Below, in pieces: positions 31,399 through 40,766 of a stretch of 64,000 nt of DNA. The notes under the pieces were generated by a model. That model was not told the origin of the DNA. It saw only the letters and a program-made list of their open reading frames with translations, and searched no databases. The stretch is from Sandaracinaceae bacterium (GTDB lineage: Bacteria; Myxococcota_A; Polyangia; Polyangiales; Sandaracinaceae): the NCBI GenBank assembly GCA_019637095.1, contig JAHBWG010000001.1, positions 62,001-126,000 on the forward strand, in the 5' to 3' direction. The translations under genes were made by a program, and so were the position numbers. Numbering within the stretch: the first letter of the stretch is position 1; the number at the start of each line of letters is the position of its first letter.

Positions 31399-32975
31399 GC
31401 GCGCGCGCCCGGCTGGTGCTCGCCGCGCTCGCGTGCTCGATCGCGCCGTCGATCGCGCCCTCGACCGCCGCGGCGCAGGCGGTCGTCCGGCGCGTGCCGC
31501 CGCCGGGCGAGCCGAACCTCGTCGACTACCGCGTCTTCTTCCGCAGCCGCGGCGAGGTCTTCTACAACCTGGACCTCGACCGCGGCCCGACACCGAGCGG
31601 CGAACCGCTCTTCCCGGTCCCGCAGGCCGACCCGCGCTCGCAGCTCCTCACGCACGGCGACATGCGCCTGCGCACCGACCTCGCGTTCAACGTGCCCGAG
31701 TCCACCGTCAGCGTGCACGTGCGCGTCGACGTGCTCGACAACCTCAGCCTCGGCAGCCTCCCGGTCGGCCCGCCCGCGGACACGCGCCAGCAGCGCAGCC
31801 CCGGCAGCGCGTTCGTGATCAAGCGCGCGTGGGCGCAGGTGCTCACGCCGATCGGCCTCATCGCCGCCGGCCGCATCGGCTCGCACTGGGGCCTGGGCAT
31901 GCTCTCGAACGGCGGCGACTGTCCGAGCTGCGACACCGACGACGCGGCGGACCGCGTGTTCTTCGCGACCGCGTTCGCCGATCACCTCTGGACCCTCGCG
32001 TTCGACTTCACCTCCGTCGGCCCCAACGTCCCGCGCTCGGACGGCGTGCGCTTCCTCGACCTCGACCCGCTCGACGACACCTCGACGCTGACGTTCGCGG
32101 TGATGAACGTGCGCGACGGGACCGCCCTGCGCCGCCGCACGCGCGCCGAGCGCACCACGCTCGAGTACGGCGCGTTCGTCTCGTACCGCTGGCAGCTCTT
32201 CGACTGGTCGCCGAGCTATCTGCCCGGCCCCGAGCGCTACGAGCTGTCGCGCACGCAGCTCGTCGGCCGCGGCTACCAGGCCGTCGCGGGGGACGCGTTC
32301 GTGCGCCTCACCGGCCCGTGGGGCTACGTCGGCGCCGAGGGCGCGATCATCGGCGGCCGCTTCGAAGAGGCCTCCCTCGTGCCCGGCGTGTTCCTGCGCG
32401 ACCCGGTCGAGTCGCTCCAGTGGGGGCTCGCCGTCGAGTCCACCTTCGTGCCCGTCCCGAACGTGCTCGAGCTCGGCCTCGACCTCGGCGCCGCCTCGGG
32501 CGACCCGGCGCCCGGCTTCGGCGCGTTCCCCGGCACGCGCGGCCCGGGCCGCCCGGGCGACCGCGACGGCGCGCAGCTCGGGCCGCCGTTCGACATGCGC
32601 GTCGACAACTTTCGTTTCCATCCCAACTACCGCGTCGACCGCATCCTCTTCCGCGAGATCATCGGCACCGTCACCGACGTCTTCTACCTGCGCCCGCACG
32701 CGCGCCTCACGCTCGTGGAGCACCCGACCGGGCGCCTGCGGCTCGGGCTCGCGGGCGTCTTCACCACCGCGCTCGAGGCGTCGAGCACGCCCGGCGGCGA
32801 CGCCCTGCTCGGCTTCGAGCTCGACCCGACGCTCAGCTACGAGAACGACGAGGGCTGGTCCTTCGTCGCCGAGTACGCGGTGCTCGTGCCGTTCGCCGGC
32901 CTGAACAACCCCGCGCTCGGGCTCGACGCGCAGCCCGCGCAGCTCCTGCGCCTCCAGCTCTGGGTGACGCTGTGA
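31395..32975 (+). CDS. Outer-membrane beta-barrel (TIGR04551-like)
   Basis: GTG start in a GTGA overlap; 526 residues with a Sec signal (IAPSIAPSTAAAQA). Alternating hydrophobic strands run throughout and the chain ends in LRLQLWVTL, typical of an outer-membrane barrel C-terminus. GRIGSHWGLGMLSNGGDC followed by DTDDAADRVFF resembles the myxobacterial family TIGR04551; this match is from memory. The likely role is passage of a substrate or lipid across the outer membrane for the operon. Overlaps the next gene by GTGA. Confidence 0.75.
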   Translation: MSARARLVLAALACSIAPSIAPSTAAAQAVVRRVPPPGEPNLVDYRVFFRSRGEVFYNLDLDRGPTPSGEPLFPVPQADPRSQLLTHGDMRLRTDLAFNVPESTVSVHVRVDVLDNLSLGSLPVGPPADTRQQRSPGSAFVIKRAWAQVLTPIGLIAAGRIGSHWGLGMLSNGGDCPSCDTDDAADRVFFATAFADHLWTLAFDFTSVGPNVPRSDGVRFLDLDPLDDTSTLTFAVMNVRDGTALRRRTRAERTTLEYGAFVSYRWQLFDWSPSYLPGPERYELSRTQLVGRGYQAVAGDAFVRLTGPWGYVGAEGAIIGGRFEEASLVPGVFLRDPVESLQWGLAVESTFVPVPNVLELGLDLGAASGDPAPGFGAFPGTRGPGRPGDRDGAQLGPPFDMRVDNFRFHPNYRVDRILFREIIGTVTDVFYLRPHARLTLVEHPTGRLRLGLAGVFTTALEASSTPGGDALLGFELDPTLSYENDEGWSFVAEYAVLVPFAGLNNPALGLDAQPAQLLRLQLWVTL

Positions 32976-33817
32976 GCACACGCAACGTCCTCTGCTCGCT
33001 GCTCTGCTCGCTGCTCTGCGCGCCGATCCTCGGCGCGTGCGGCGAGAACCGCACGCTCCCCGGGCCGCGCCCGTACGCGCCCGGCGCCGAGCCGCGCTTC
33101 GAGTGCCTGCCGAACCTCGACGGGGTGCTCGAGGCGGGCGAGCTGCCCATCGCGGTCGGCGAGACCGTCGGCTACCTCGTCGGGCAGAACCGCCCCGTCG
33201 GGCTCGAGGGCACCGTCGACGACGAGGGCCGTCGCCGCTGGGACCTCGCGACCGACTACGCCGACGACCGCATCGTCCGCGTCGGCCCGACGCGCCTGTC
33301 CGACGCGTGGTTCGGGCCCGACTTCCCCGGCGCCGACTACGCCGCGCCGGTCGACGTCGACGGCCGCGTGCTCGGCGCCTACCACCTCGACGAGCGCGGG
33401 CTCTGGCTCCACGGCGTCGCCTCGTCCGAGCCGAGCCCCCCCGAGGGCCGCACGCTGTTGCGCTACGACGCGCCGGTCCTCTTGTTCGCGCTCCCGATCG
33501 AGCCCGGCCGCCGCTGGACCTCGACCGGGACGATCAGCGCCGGCACCGCGCTCGGCCTCGCGTACCGCGGCGAGGACACCTACGAGGTCGAGGTCGTCGG
33601 CGCCGGGCGCCTGGACCTGCCCGACTGGAGCTTCGGCCAGGCGTTCCGTCTCGACCAGCAGGTCACGGTGACGCCCGCGATCGGCGAGCCCGCGCGCCGC
33701 CGCATCACGAGCTGGTTGTTCGAGTGCTTCGGCGAGGTCGCCCGCGCAGAGAGCGCGCTCGGCGTCACCGCCCCGTTCGAGGAAGCCGCCGAGCTGCGGC
33801 GCATCACGCTGAGGTGA
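32972..33817 (+). CDS. Operon lipoprotein paralog 3
   Basis: 281 residues; signal with a repeated CSLLCSLLC stretch and a lipobox APILGAC. It lacks the Cys knot and Asp/Ala spacer of the other two paralogs and goes almost directly to the shared domain: CLPNLDGVLEAGELPIAVG, RRWDLA, FPGADYAAPV, FALPIEPGRRW, YEVEVVGAG, then CFGEVARAESA and AAELRRITL. The CSLLC codons are a short perfect DNA repeat (CTCGCTGCTCTG). Four bases before the PhaE-like gene. Confidence 0.75.
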   Translation: MSTRNVLCSLLCSLLCAPILGACGENRTLPGPRPYAPGAEPRFECLPNLDGVLEAGELPIAVGETVGYLVGQNRPVGLEGTVDDEGRRRWDLATDYADDRIVRVGPTRLSDAWFGPDFPGADYAAPVDVDGRVLGAYHLDERGLWLHGVASSEPSPPEGRTLLRYDAPVLLFALPIEPGRRWTSTGTISAGTALGLAYRGEDTYEVEVVGAGRLDLPDWSFGQAFRLDQQVTVTPAIGEPARRRITSWLFECFGEVARAESALGVTAPFEEAAELRRITLR

Positions 33818-33821
33818 AGAC

Positions 33822-34139
33822 ATGACCGAGATGTGGGATCAGTGGAAGAAGGGCTTCTACGCGTGGGAGAACGCGACGGCCGCGTACATGGAGGACGTGC
33901 TCAAGAACCCCGCCGTGCTCGGCCCGAGCGGGCACCTCTTGAGCGGGGCGATGAAGGCGCGCGCGCAGGGCGCCGAGGCGCTCGCCAAGTTCTGGGGCGG
34001 CTGGGGCCTGCCGACCAAGCGCGACCAGGAGCGGTCGCTCCACGCGCTCAACCAGATCCAGAGCAAGCTGCTCGACCTCGAGGAGCGCCTCGCCGACCTC
34101 GAGGAGACGCGCAACGGGAACGAGCGCGACGGAGCCTGA
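33822..34139 (+). CDS. Miniature PhaE-like synthase subunit
   Basis: 105 residues, helical, with a strong GAGGTGA ribosome site. [20 protein letters not shown] resembles the phasin/PhaE N-terminal helix, and [19 protein letters not shown] followed by [13 protein letters not shown] is the C-terminal LPTR-type coiled coil that PhaE uses to contact PhaC. Usual PhaE proteins are near 360 residues; this one keeps only the two ends. It lies in one transcription unit with a PhaC-like gene (via the ligase gene), as phaE does in class III systems. A phasin is the alternative reading. Confidence 0.7.
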   Translation: MTEMWDQWKKGFYAWENATAAYMEDVLKNPAVLGPSGHLLSGAMKARAQGAEALAKFWGGWGLPTKRDQERSLHALNQIQSKLLDLEERLADLEETRNGNERDGA

Positions 34140-34140
34140 C

Positions 34141-35825
<1,685 letters not shown>

Positions 35826-35829
<4 letters not shown>

Positions 35830-36833
35830 ACCGCTGGCTACGCCTCGCCGAGCGCCTGCGCCGCGGCCGCCCTCCCGTCGGCACCACCCCGGCGGACGTC
35901 GTCCACCGCGAGAACAAGTGGCGCCTCTTGCGCTACCGCTCCGAGCGCGTCCGCTACCGCACGCCCATCCTCCTCGTCCCCTCGCTCATCAACCGCCACT
36001 ACGTGCTCGATCTGTTGCCCGGCAAGAGCTTCGCCGAGCACCTCGTCGCGCAGGGCTTCGACGTCTTCTGCATCGACTGGGGCACCCCCGCCGACGAGGA
36101 CCGCTACCTCACGTTCGACGACGTCTGCGGCCGCACGCTCGCGCGCGCCGTCCGCGCCGCCTCGCGCCACGGCGCGCGCGGCACCTGCCACGTCCTGGGC
36201 TACTGCATGGGCGGTACGCTCGCCGCGATCCACGCCGCCCGCTTCCCCGACCGCCTCGCCTCGCTCCTCGTCCTCGCCGCTCCGGTCGAGTTCGACGACG
36301 AGGGCTTGCTCAGCGCGTGGACCCGCTCGGACGGCTTCGACGTCGACGCGCTCGTCGACGGCCTCGGCAACGTCCCATGGCCGCTCCTGCAAGCGAGCTT
36401 CCACATGCTCCGCCCCACCCTCAACCTCGCCAAGGCCGTCACCCTCGCCGACCGCGCGTGGGACGACCGCTTCCTCGACGGCTTCTTCGCCCTCGAGACG
36501 TGGGGTAACGACAACGTCGACTTCCCTGGAGAGTGCTACCGCACCTGGATCCGCGACGTCTACCGAGCCAACGCCCTCGTCCGCGGCGAGCTCTCGCTCA
36601 TGGGCCGCCGCGTCCGCCTCTCCGACGTCACCTGCCCGCTCCTCGCCGTCACCTTCGAGCACGACAACATCGTCCCCCACCGCTCCGCGAGCGCGCTGGT
36701 CGAGCGCGCCGGCTCCGCCGACAAGCAGCACCTGCACCTGCCCGGCGGCCACGTCGGCGCCGTCGTCTCCAGCGGCGCCAAGGCCCACCTCTGGCCCACC
36801 CTCACCGCGTGGTGGGCCGCCCGCGATGTGTGA
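35826..36833 (+). CDS. Second PHA synthase, class III PhaC-like
   Basis: 335 residues. Nucleophile box [13 protein letters not shown] (C127), Asp in FEHDNIVPH (D280) and His in [12 protein letters not shown] (H309), with the same spacings as the PhaC at 24467-25486 but clearly diverged. Basic N-terminus ([15 protein letters not shown]). The pair of synthases probably differ in substrate or timing. Being last in an operon with an acyl-CoA synthetase, this one is likely fed from exogenous acids rather than acetyl-CoA. An acyltransferase acting on other acceptors is possible. Confidence 0.85.
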
Positions 36834-37133
36834 CGCGCAACTCGCGCCCTCCACCTTTCGCCGCAACCGCAACCCGCGGGCGTCATCCCGCCTGGGAACA
36901 ACATAGCATCACGCCGACGGCGCGGTCCTCGCCGTGGTCATCGCAGCACCCAGCACTTGCAGCTCACAGTGCGCTTGTCGGACCAGGCCGTCGAGCTGCA
37001 ACAGGCTGTTCGATGTACTGCGTTACTCTAGTAGCAGCGGTATGCGCTACCTGCCCCCGAGCCGTCCCGTAAGACGACAGATCCGAAAGCAACGTAGGAT
37101 CCGATTCAGAGGCCAGAGGCCACAGGCCCCCCC
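36834..37133. other. Gene-free stretch with raised A+T
   Basis: Three hundred bases between the second phaC and the insertion sequence. The composition is visibly less GC-rich than neighbouring genes (e.g. AACAACATAGCATCACG; TACTGCGTTACTCTAGTAG). No ORF with coding character, no clear hairpin terminator. It may be a remnant of earlier insertions. Confidence 0.5.
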
Positions 37134-37137
37134 CTAG

Positions 37138-37155
37138 AACACCGAATCGTTTGAA
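37138..37155 (+). repeat. Left terminal inverted repeat of the IS
   Basis: AACACCGAATCGTTTGAA, next to CTAG at 37134-37137. It pairs with the right end at 38890-38907. Confidence 0.75.
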
Positions 37156-37165
37156 TCCATCGTGA

Positions 37166-38782
37166 TTACGCGGCCATGGGGAGCTGGGCACGCTGCATGG
37201 CGAGCTGTGTGTGCTCGAGGTTGAGGGTCGCCGCATGACGACGAGCGTCAAAGGTGTTGTTGCGGATCCCGCGGTAGCGTGCGCGGGTGCCTTGGCGGCG
37301 CGCGTGGTGAGAGATTCGGTGCTCGATGTGGACGCGCTCACGAAGCCGTTCGCGCCCGTCGGAGGTCGCGATCTGCGTACGCAGCTGCTTCTGCAGGGGC
37401 TCGTCCTGGGCGATGCTGACGGAGCGTCCCTTGCCTCGAGCAGCGTCCGTGCACTGCGCGCGGAGAGGGCAGGAGTCGCAGCGCTCGGCTGGGAAGCGTG
37501 TGGTGGTTCCGAAAGCGATCTTCTCGGTGTGGCCTGCGGGGCAGGTGATCGTGCGATGTCCGAGGTGGAGCTTGAAGTCGCGCTTGGTGAACAGCTCGCC
37601 GGCGGGGGCTCGCCAGGGCCTGGAGAGGATGGGGACGTCGTCGGCATGGAGCTGGCGAACGAGGTCGCTGGCGACGTAGCCGCGGTCGATGTGCAGCTCG
37701 CCCACGCCGTTGCGTTCCGAGTACCTGGAGAGGTCCTGGACGATCTCCGGCAGAGCCTCGGCCTCGGGGCGGTTGGCCGGGGTGATGGCGCACGCGACGA
37801 TCAAGCCGGTGTCGAGGTCGGCGCCGAGATGGCTCTTGTAGCCTTTGATGGTCTTGCTCTTGCTCTTGCGTCCGTGGCGCATGTCGGGGTCCGCGACGGA
37901 GATCTGCCGCTCGGGCGCGACGGCGGGGCGAACTCGCGGCCCACCACCGTCAGGGTCGGGCTCCAGGTCCTGCTCGCGCAGCCGCGCGATGGTCGCAAGC
38001 ATCTGCGACAGCGGCGGCCCTTCGGCGGCTGCCGAGAGGTGCTCGGCGACCCACGCTTCAAGCCGGTCGATCTGCTTGACCAGCACCTTGATGGCGTCCG
38101 CCTTCTGCTCCGGGTCGTTCCAGTCGATGTCGAGGCCGCGCTTGACGCTGCTGGCTGCGAGCGCCGGGGCGCCGATCGCGTGGGCGAGCTCCTCGGGCGC
38201 GCGCTCAGCGAGCGCGGCGGCAACACGCAGGACCTTGCGAGCCGCATGACCGAGCAAGTTGAAGGTGTCCTCGACGCGCCCTGCACCTTCGAGCGGACGC
38301 GAGTCCACCGCCAGGCGCACCGTCTTGGGAAGCTTGCGGTGGTCGAAGCCCCCGACTTCCTTGGCGAACTCGACGGTCCGCTCGAGAAGCCGCCGATCCA
38401 TGTCATGGGCGATGAGCCGCTCGCGGAAGCGCTGCAGCGTACCCTGCGAGAACGGCGGCCCCGTTTCCTCATCGTCGAGCACCCCCAGGACCATTCGCCA
38501 GCGCGCGTCGGCGACCGCGTTCTCCACCGCCTCGGCGTCCGAGCACCCGGTGTAGGCCTGCAGGAGAACGGCCACCGCGAGCATCGCGGGCGGCGCGGGA
38601 ACCTTGCCCTCGCCCGTGTCCCGGTACATCTCAGCGAGCTCGTCCTGAAAGGCGTCGTCGAACAGCTCCAGCCGATGCTCGCGCAGCAAGCGGAAGAGCT
38701 TCTTCGTCCGGACCATCCGCTTCAGCAGGAACGCCTCCCGCTTACTGATCTCACTCCCCGGCCTCCAGCGCGGTACACCCAT
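37166..38782 (-). CDS. IS1182-family transposase
   Basis: 538 residues from MGVPRWRPGSEISKREAF (38782); the upstream extension of the frame is read-through to the IS edge. Family signatures: N-terminal HRLELFDDAFQDELAEMY, the first catalytic region RLAVDSRPLEGAGRVEDT, then KSKTIKGYKSHLGADLDTG, HIDRGYVASDLV, a cysteine cluster CDSCPLRAQC, and the C-terminal ARYRGIRNNTFDARRHAATLN. No stop or frame break is seen, so it should be functional. Codon use is less biased to G/C at third positions than in the neighbours, as expected of an incomer. Confidence 0.92.
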   Translation of the reverse strand: MGVPRWRPGSEISKREAFLLKRMVRTKKLFRLLREHRLELFDDAFQDELAEMYRDTGEGKVPAPPAMLAVAVLLQAYTGCSDAEAVENAVADARWRMVLGVLDDEETGPPFSQGTLQRFRERLIAHDMDRRLLERTVEFAKEVGGFDHRKLPKTVRLAVDSRPLEGAGRVEDTFNLLGHAARKVLRVAAALAERAPEELAHAIGAPALAASSVKRGLDIDWNDPEQKADAIKVLVKQIDRLEAWVAEHLSAAAEGPPLSQMLATIARLREQDLEPDPDGGGPRVRPAVAPERQISVADPDMRHGRKSKSKTIKGYKSHLGADLDTGLIVACAITPANRPEAEALPEIVQDLSRYSERNGVGELHIDRGYVASDLVRQLHADDVPILSRPWRAPAGELFTKRDFKLHLGHRTITCPAGHTEKIAFGTTTRFPAERCDSCPLRAQCTDAARGKGRSVSIAQDEPLQKQLRTQIATSDGRERLRERVHIEHRISHHARRQGTRARYRGIRNNTFDARRHAATLNLEHTQLAMQRAQLPMAA

Positions 38783-38889
38783 GCTCGCCTCCTCGGACCG
38801 CGTTCCAGACGGCCCGCGAAGAGCGAGCCGATCACGATCGACCCCCTCCTGTCGATCCCCGCGCGCCAAGTGATCGAGATGACACGGCT

Positions 38890-38907
38890 TTCAAACGGAT
38901 CGGTGCT
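38890..38907 (-). repeat. Right terminal inverted repeat of the IS
   Basis: Reverse complement reads AGCACCGATCCGTTTGAA; CTAG follows at 38908-38911. Fifteen of 18 positions match the left end. Confidence 0.75.
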
Positions 38908-38914
38908 CTAGTCC

Positions 38915-38970
38915 CAGCCGGGCGTCATGCTCTACACCTCTGGCACCAGCGGCCCGCCCAAGGGCGCGCC
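38915..38970 (+). pseudogene. Scar of an AMP-forming acyl-CoA ligase
   Basis: Fifty-six bases directly beside the IS align without gaps to 34750-34805 of the acyl-CoA synthetase gene at 51 positions and encode its P-loop ([19 protein letters not shown]). Nothing else of such a gene is left; the next gene ends 14 bases on. It is best read as the remains of a paralog or a partial duplication lost around the IS insertion. Confidence 0.65.
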
Positions 38971-38983
38971 TCGCGCACGGTCA

Positions 38984-39349
38984 TCACGTCGCGGACGTCG
39001 GCGGGACGCGCTCCCGTTCGCGCGCGGAGAGGCCTTGCGCTTCGAGCTCGCGCCGGCGCTGCTTCGCGGCCTTGCGGGCGACGCGCTTCTGGGCCTCGAC
39101 GCGGGCCAGCTCCTCGATCGAGCGAACGTGCTCGGGCCGCGCGTGGCCGAAGCGCTTCTCGTACAAGTGCTCGATGTACTCCGGCAGCGGCGCCTTCCAC
39201 GGCTCTTGGCGGTGGTTCGCGAGACCACCGAGCTTGTGTGGGTTCATCCCGAGCTCGCGCGCCATCTGGACGTGCGCGTGGCTGAGCCCGTAACGGCCGC
39301 GCGCGGCGACCCACTCGGCGAGCTTCGGCGGCAGCTTCTGCTTTCCCAT
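38984..39349 (-). CDS. Conserved small protein (MGKQKLPPKLAEWV family)
   Basis: 121 residues beginning MGKQKLPPKLAEWVAARGRY. The highly conserved core LSHAHVQMARELGMNPHKLG, NHRQEPWKAPLPEYIEHLYE and KRFGHARPEHVRSIEELA is a recurrent family of unknown function across bacteria. The C-terminal third is a Lys/Arg-rich helix (RVARKAAKQRRRELEAQG) suited to RNA or DNA contact. The start is set at the conserved MGKQK; longer frames upstream lack similarity. Confidence 0.8.
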   Translation of the reverse strand: MGKQKLPPKLAEWVAARGRYGLSHAHVQMARELGMNPHKLGGLANHRQEPWKAPLPEYIEHLYEKRFGHARPEHVRSIEELARVEAQKRVARKAAKQRRRELEAQGLSARERERVPPTSAT

Positions 39350-39501
39350 GGGGTATGAAGTAGCACGCCGCGATGGCGCGCGGGGCCTCGTCGTTGGCGG
39401 GCGACCATCGCCGCTGCCCTCGGCTCGCGGCTCCGCGTCCCCCGCGAGGCGGCTCCCGTTGCGCTCACGCGCCCGCTGCGCGTAGCGTTCACCGCGTCTC
39501 G

Positions 39502-39887
39502 ATGTCCCGTCCCCTCGCCCGCACCTGGTCCCGAGCCTTGGCGTACCTGACGCTCGCGATCCCGATCCTCGCGTGCGGCGGAGGCCCCCCCCTGCCTCGG
39601 CTGGGTCGAAGACGACCAGGGCGCTCGCCACACGCCGGCCTCGGGCGTCTGACCGTGGGCAGGCCCAGCGAAGCGCGTGCAACGGCTACTGCGTCGAAGC
39701 CGACCCGCAGGCGGACGCGATGTACCGGATCTGGTTGAGCTCACCGCAGGGCAACCCGAACCTGAAGCGGTGGGTGGGCATGTACGAGGACCCTCGCATC
39801 GCGAGCTACCTCGCGCAGTGTGTCGACAGGTGCGTGTCGGACGTCGCCGCGGGGACCCGCGGGGGCGGCGTCGACTGCGCGGAGTGA
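39502..39887 (+). pseudogene. Frameshifted small lipoprotein
   Basis: The ATG at 39502 gives a good lipoprotein signal (ARTWSRALAYLTLAIPILAC) that runs into a C8 tract (39585-39592). A shift there puts the frame on CLGWVEDDQGARHTPASG, and a second shift before 39652 reaches CNGYCVEADPQADAMYRIW, WVGMYEDPRIASYLAQCV and the stop at 39887. The three pieces join into one plausible Cys-rich lipoprotein of about 125 residues, but no single frame encodes it. Decay and sequencing error are both possible. Confidence 0.5.
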
Positions 39888-39901
39888 CCCTCCATCGTCG
39901 G

Positions 39902-40615
39902 CTACTCGCCGGCCGGAGCGAAGCGCGGGTCGCCTTCGATCAGCCACTCGAACGTCTCGCGGATCGCGGGCGCCATCACCTCGAGGTCGTGGTGCGCACC
40001 GGGGCGGCGCTCGACGCGCGCCTCGGCGGGGCCGCGGGCGAGCCTCGCGGCCGACGCGCGCCCGCGCTGATCGCACCAGCCGACCGCGCAGACGAACGCG
40101 ACGCGGCCGCGCGTGCGCGCCCAGCGCACGGGGCCGCGCCAGAACGTGTCGCCGCCCTCGACGAGCTGGATCCGCGGGAACGCCTCGGGCCGCGCCTCGG
40201 CCATGCGCGAGACGCGGTGCGCGCCCTGCGAGAAGCCGACGTAGAGGTCGGGGCCGTCGTCGAGCCGACCCTCGAAGCGCGCCCCGAGCGCGCGACGCGC
40301 CGCGGCGATCTCGCGCGCGAGCGGGCCCGCGAGCGGGAGCTGCCAGCGGTCCTGCCCTGGCGCGTCCGTGCGGGGGATCCCGCGCGGGCAGAGGAGGAAC
40401 GCGCGCCCTCGCACGACGGTCGCCCAGAAGCGGCACATCCACTCGGGCCGATCGAAGTTGCCATGGAGCGCGACCACGACCGGCCGCGGTCCTTCGCCGC
40501 CAGGCGCGACGAAGACCGACGGGTGATGGCCGGGCACGTCGAGCGGCTGCTGCGCGGCCGCCGAGGTCGTGGCGAACAGGGCCAGCAAGATCGCTCCGCA
40601 CGCAAAGCGACGCAC
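39902..40615 (-). CDS. Secreted alpha/beta-hydrolase (esterase-like)
   Basis: 237 residues with a Sec signal (FACGAILLALFATTSAAAQ). HGN-type oxyanion loop VVVALHGNFDRPEWMCRFW, nucleophile Ser in LYVGFSQGAHRVS, and His in GAHHDLEVMAP; the Asp is probably in the region after CAVGWCDQRG. The fold recalls small esterases and PHB-depolymerase-like enzymes. WMCRFW, LLCPRG and the VCAVGWC cysteines may form disulfides. It lies near the PHA-linked operon, but a functional link is only suggested. A 12-bp palindrome lies 95 bases upstream. Confidence 0.75.
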   Translation of the reverse strand: MRRFACGAILLALFATTSAAAQQPLDVPGHHPSVFVAPGGEGPRPVVVALHGNFDRPEWMCRFWATVVRGRAFLLCPRGIPRTDAPGQDRWQLPLAGPLAREIAAARRALGARFEGRLDDGPDLYVGFSQGAHRVSRMAEARPEAFPRIQLVEGGDTFWRGPVRWARTRGRVAFVCAVGWCDQRGRASAARLARGPAEARVERRPGAHHDLEVMAPAIRETFEWLIEGDPRFAPAGE

Positions 40616-40709
40616 GGCTCCTCGACCCCAGGGGCGGCGCGACCTTGGATCGATCGCGCGCGCGGCGGTCCGCGTGACGCGCCGCGCGCCACGATGCCCG
40701 GCGCGGCGT

Positions 40710-40721
40710 CAACGTACGTTG
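40710..40721. promoter_or_regulatory. Palindrome CAACGTACGTTG, possible operator
   Basis: A perfect 12-bp palindrome, with TACGTT repeated 12 bases further on, in the 151-base gap upstream of the secreted esterase gene. The arrangement suggests a regulator site; no regulator gene is next to it. Confidence 0.35.
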
Positions 40722-40766
40722 CTGAGTACGTTAGGGGGCCCGCGCGTCGGCCGAGCGGGCGCGGTG

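Larger units (their letters stand above)
37134..38911 (-). mobile_element. IS1182-family insertion sequence, apparently complete
   Basis: 1,778 bases counting a CTAG at each outer edge, which could be a 4-base target duplication or part of the ends. Terminal inverted repeats of 18 bases match at 15 positions (AACACCGAATCGTTTGAA left, AGCACCGATCCGTTTGAA right). One intact transposase gene fills the element. It lies just downstream of the PHA-linked operon. Confidence 0.8.

Noticed and set aside
37211-38911. 566-residue plus-strand frame across the IS
   Set aside because: Antisense of the intact transposase; no motif of its own.
38927-39358. 143-residue plus-strand frame starting in the ligase scar
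   Set aside because: After about 20 ligase-like residues it runs antisense to the conserved MGKQKL protein. It is a chance fusion, not a gene.
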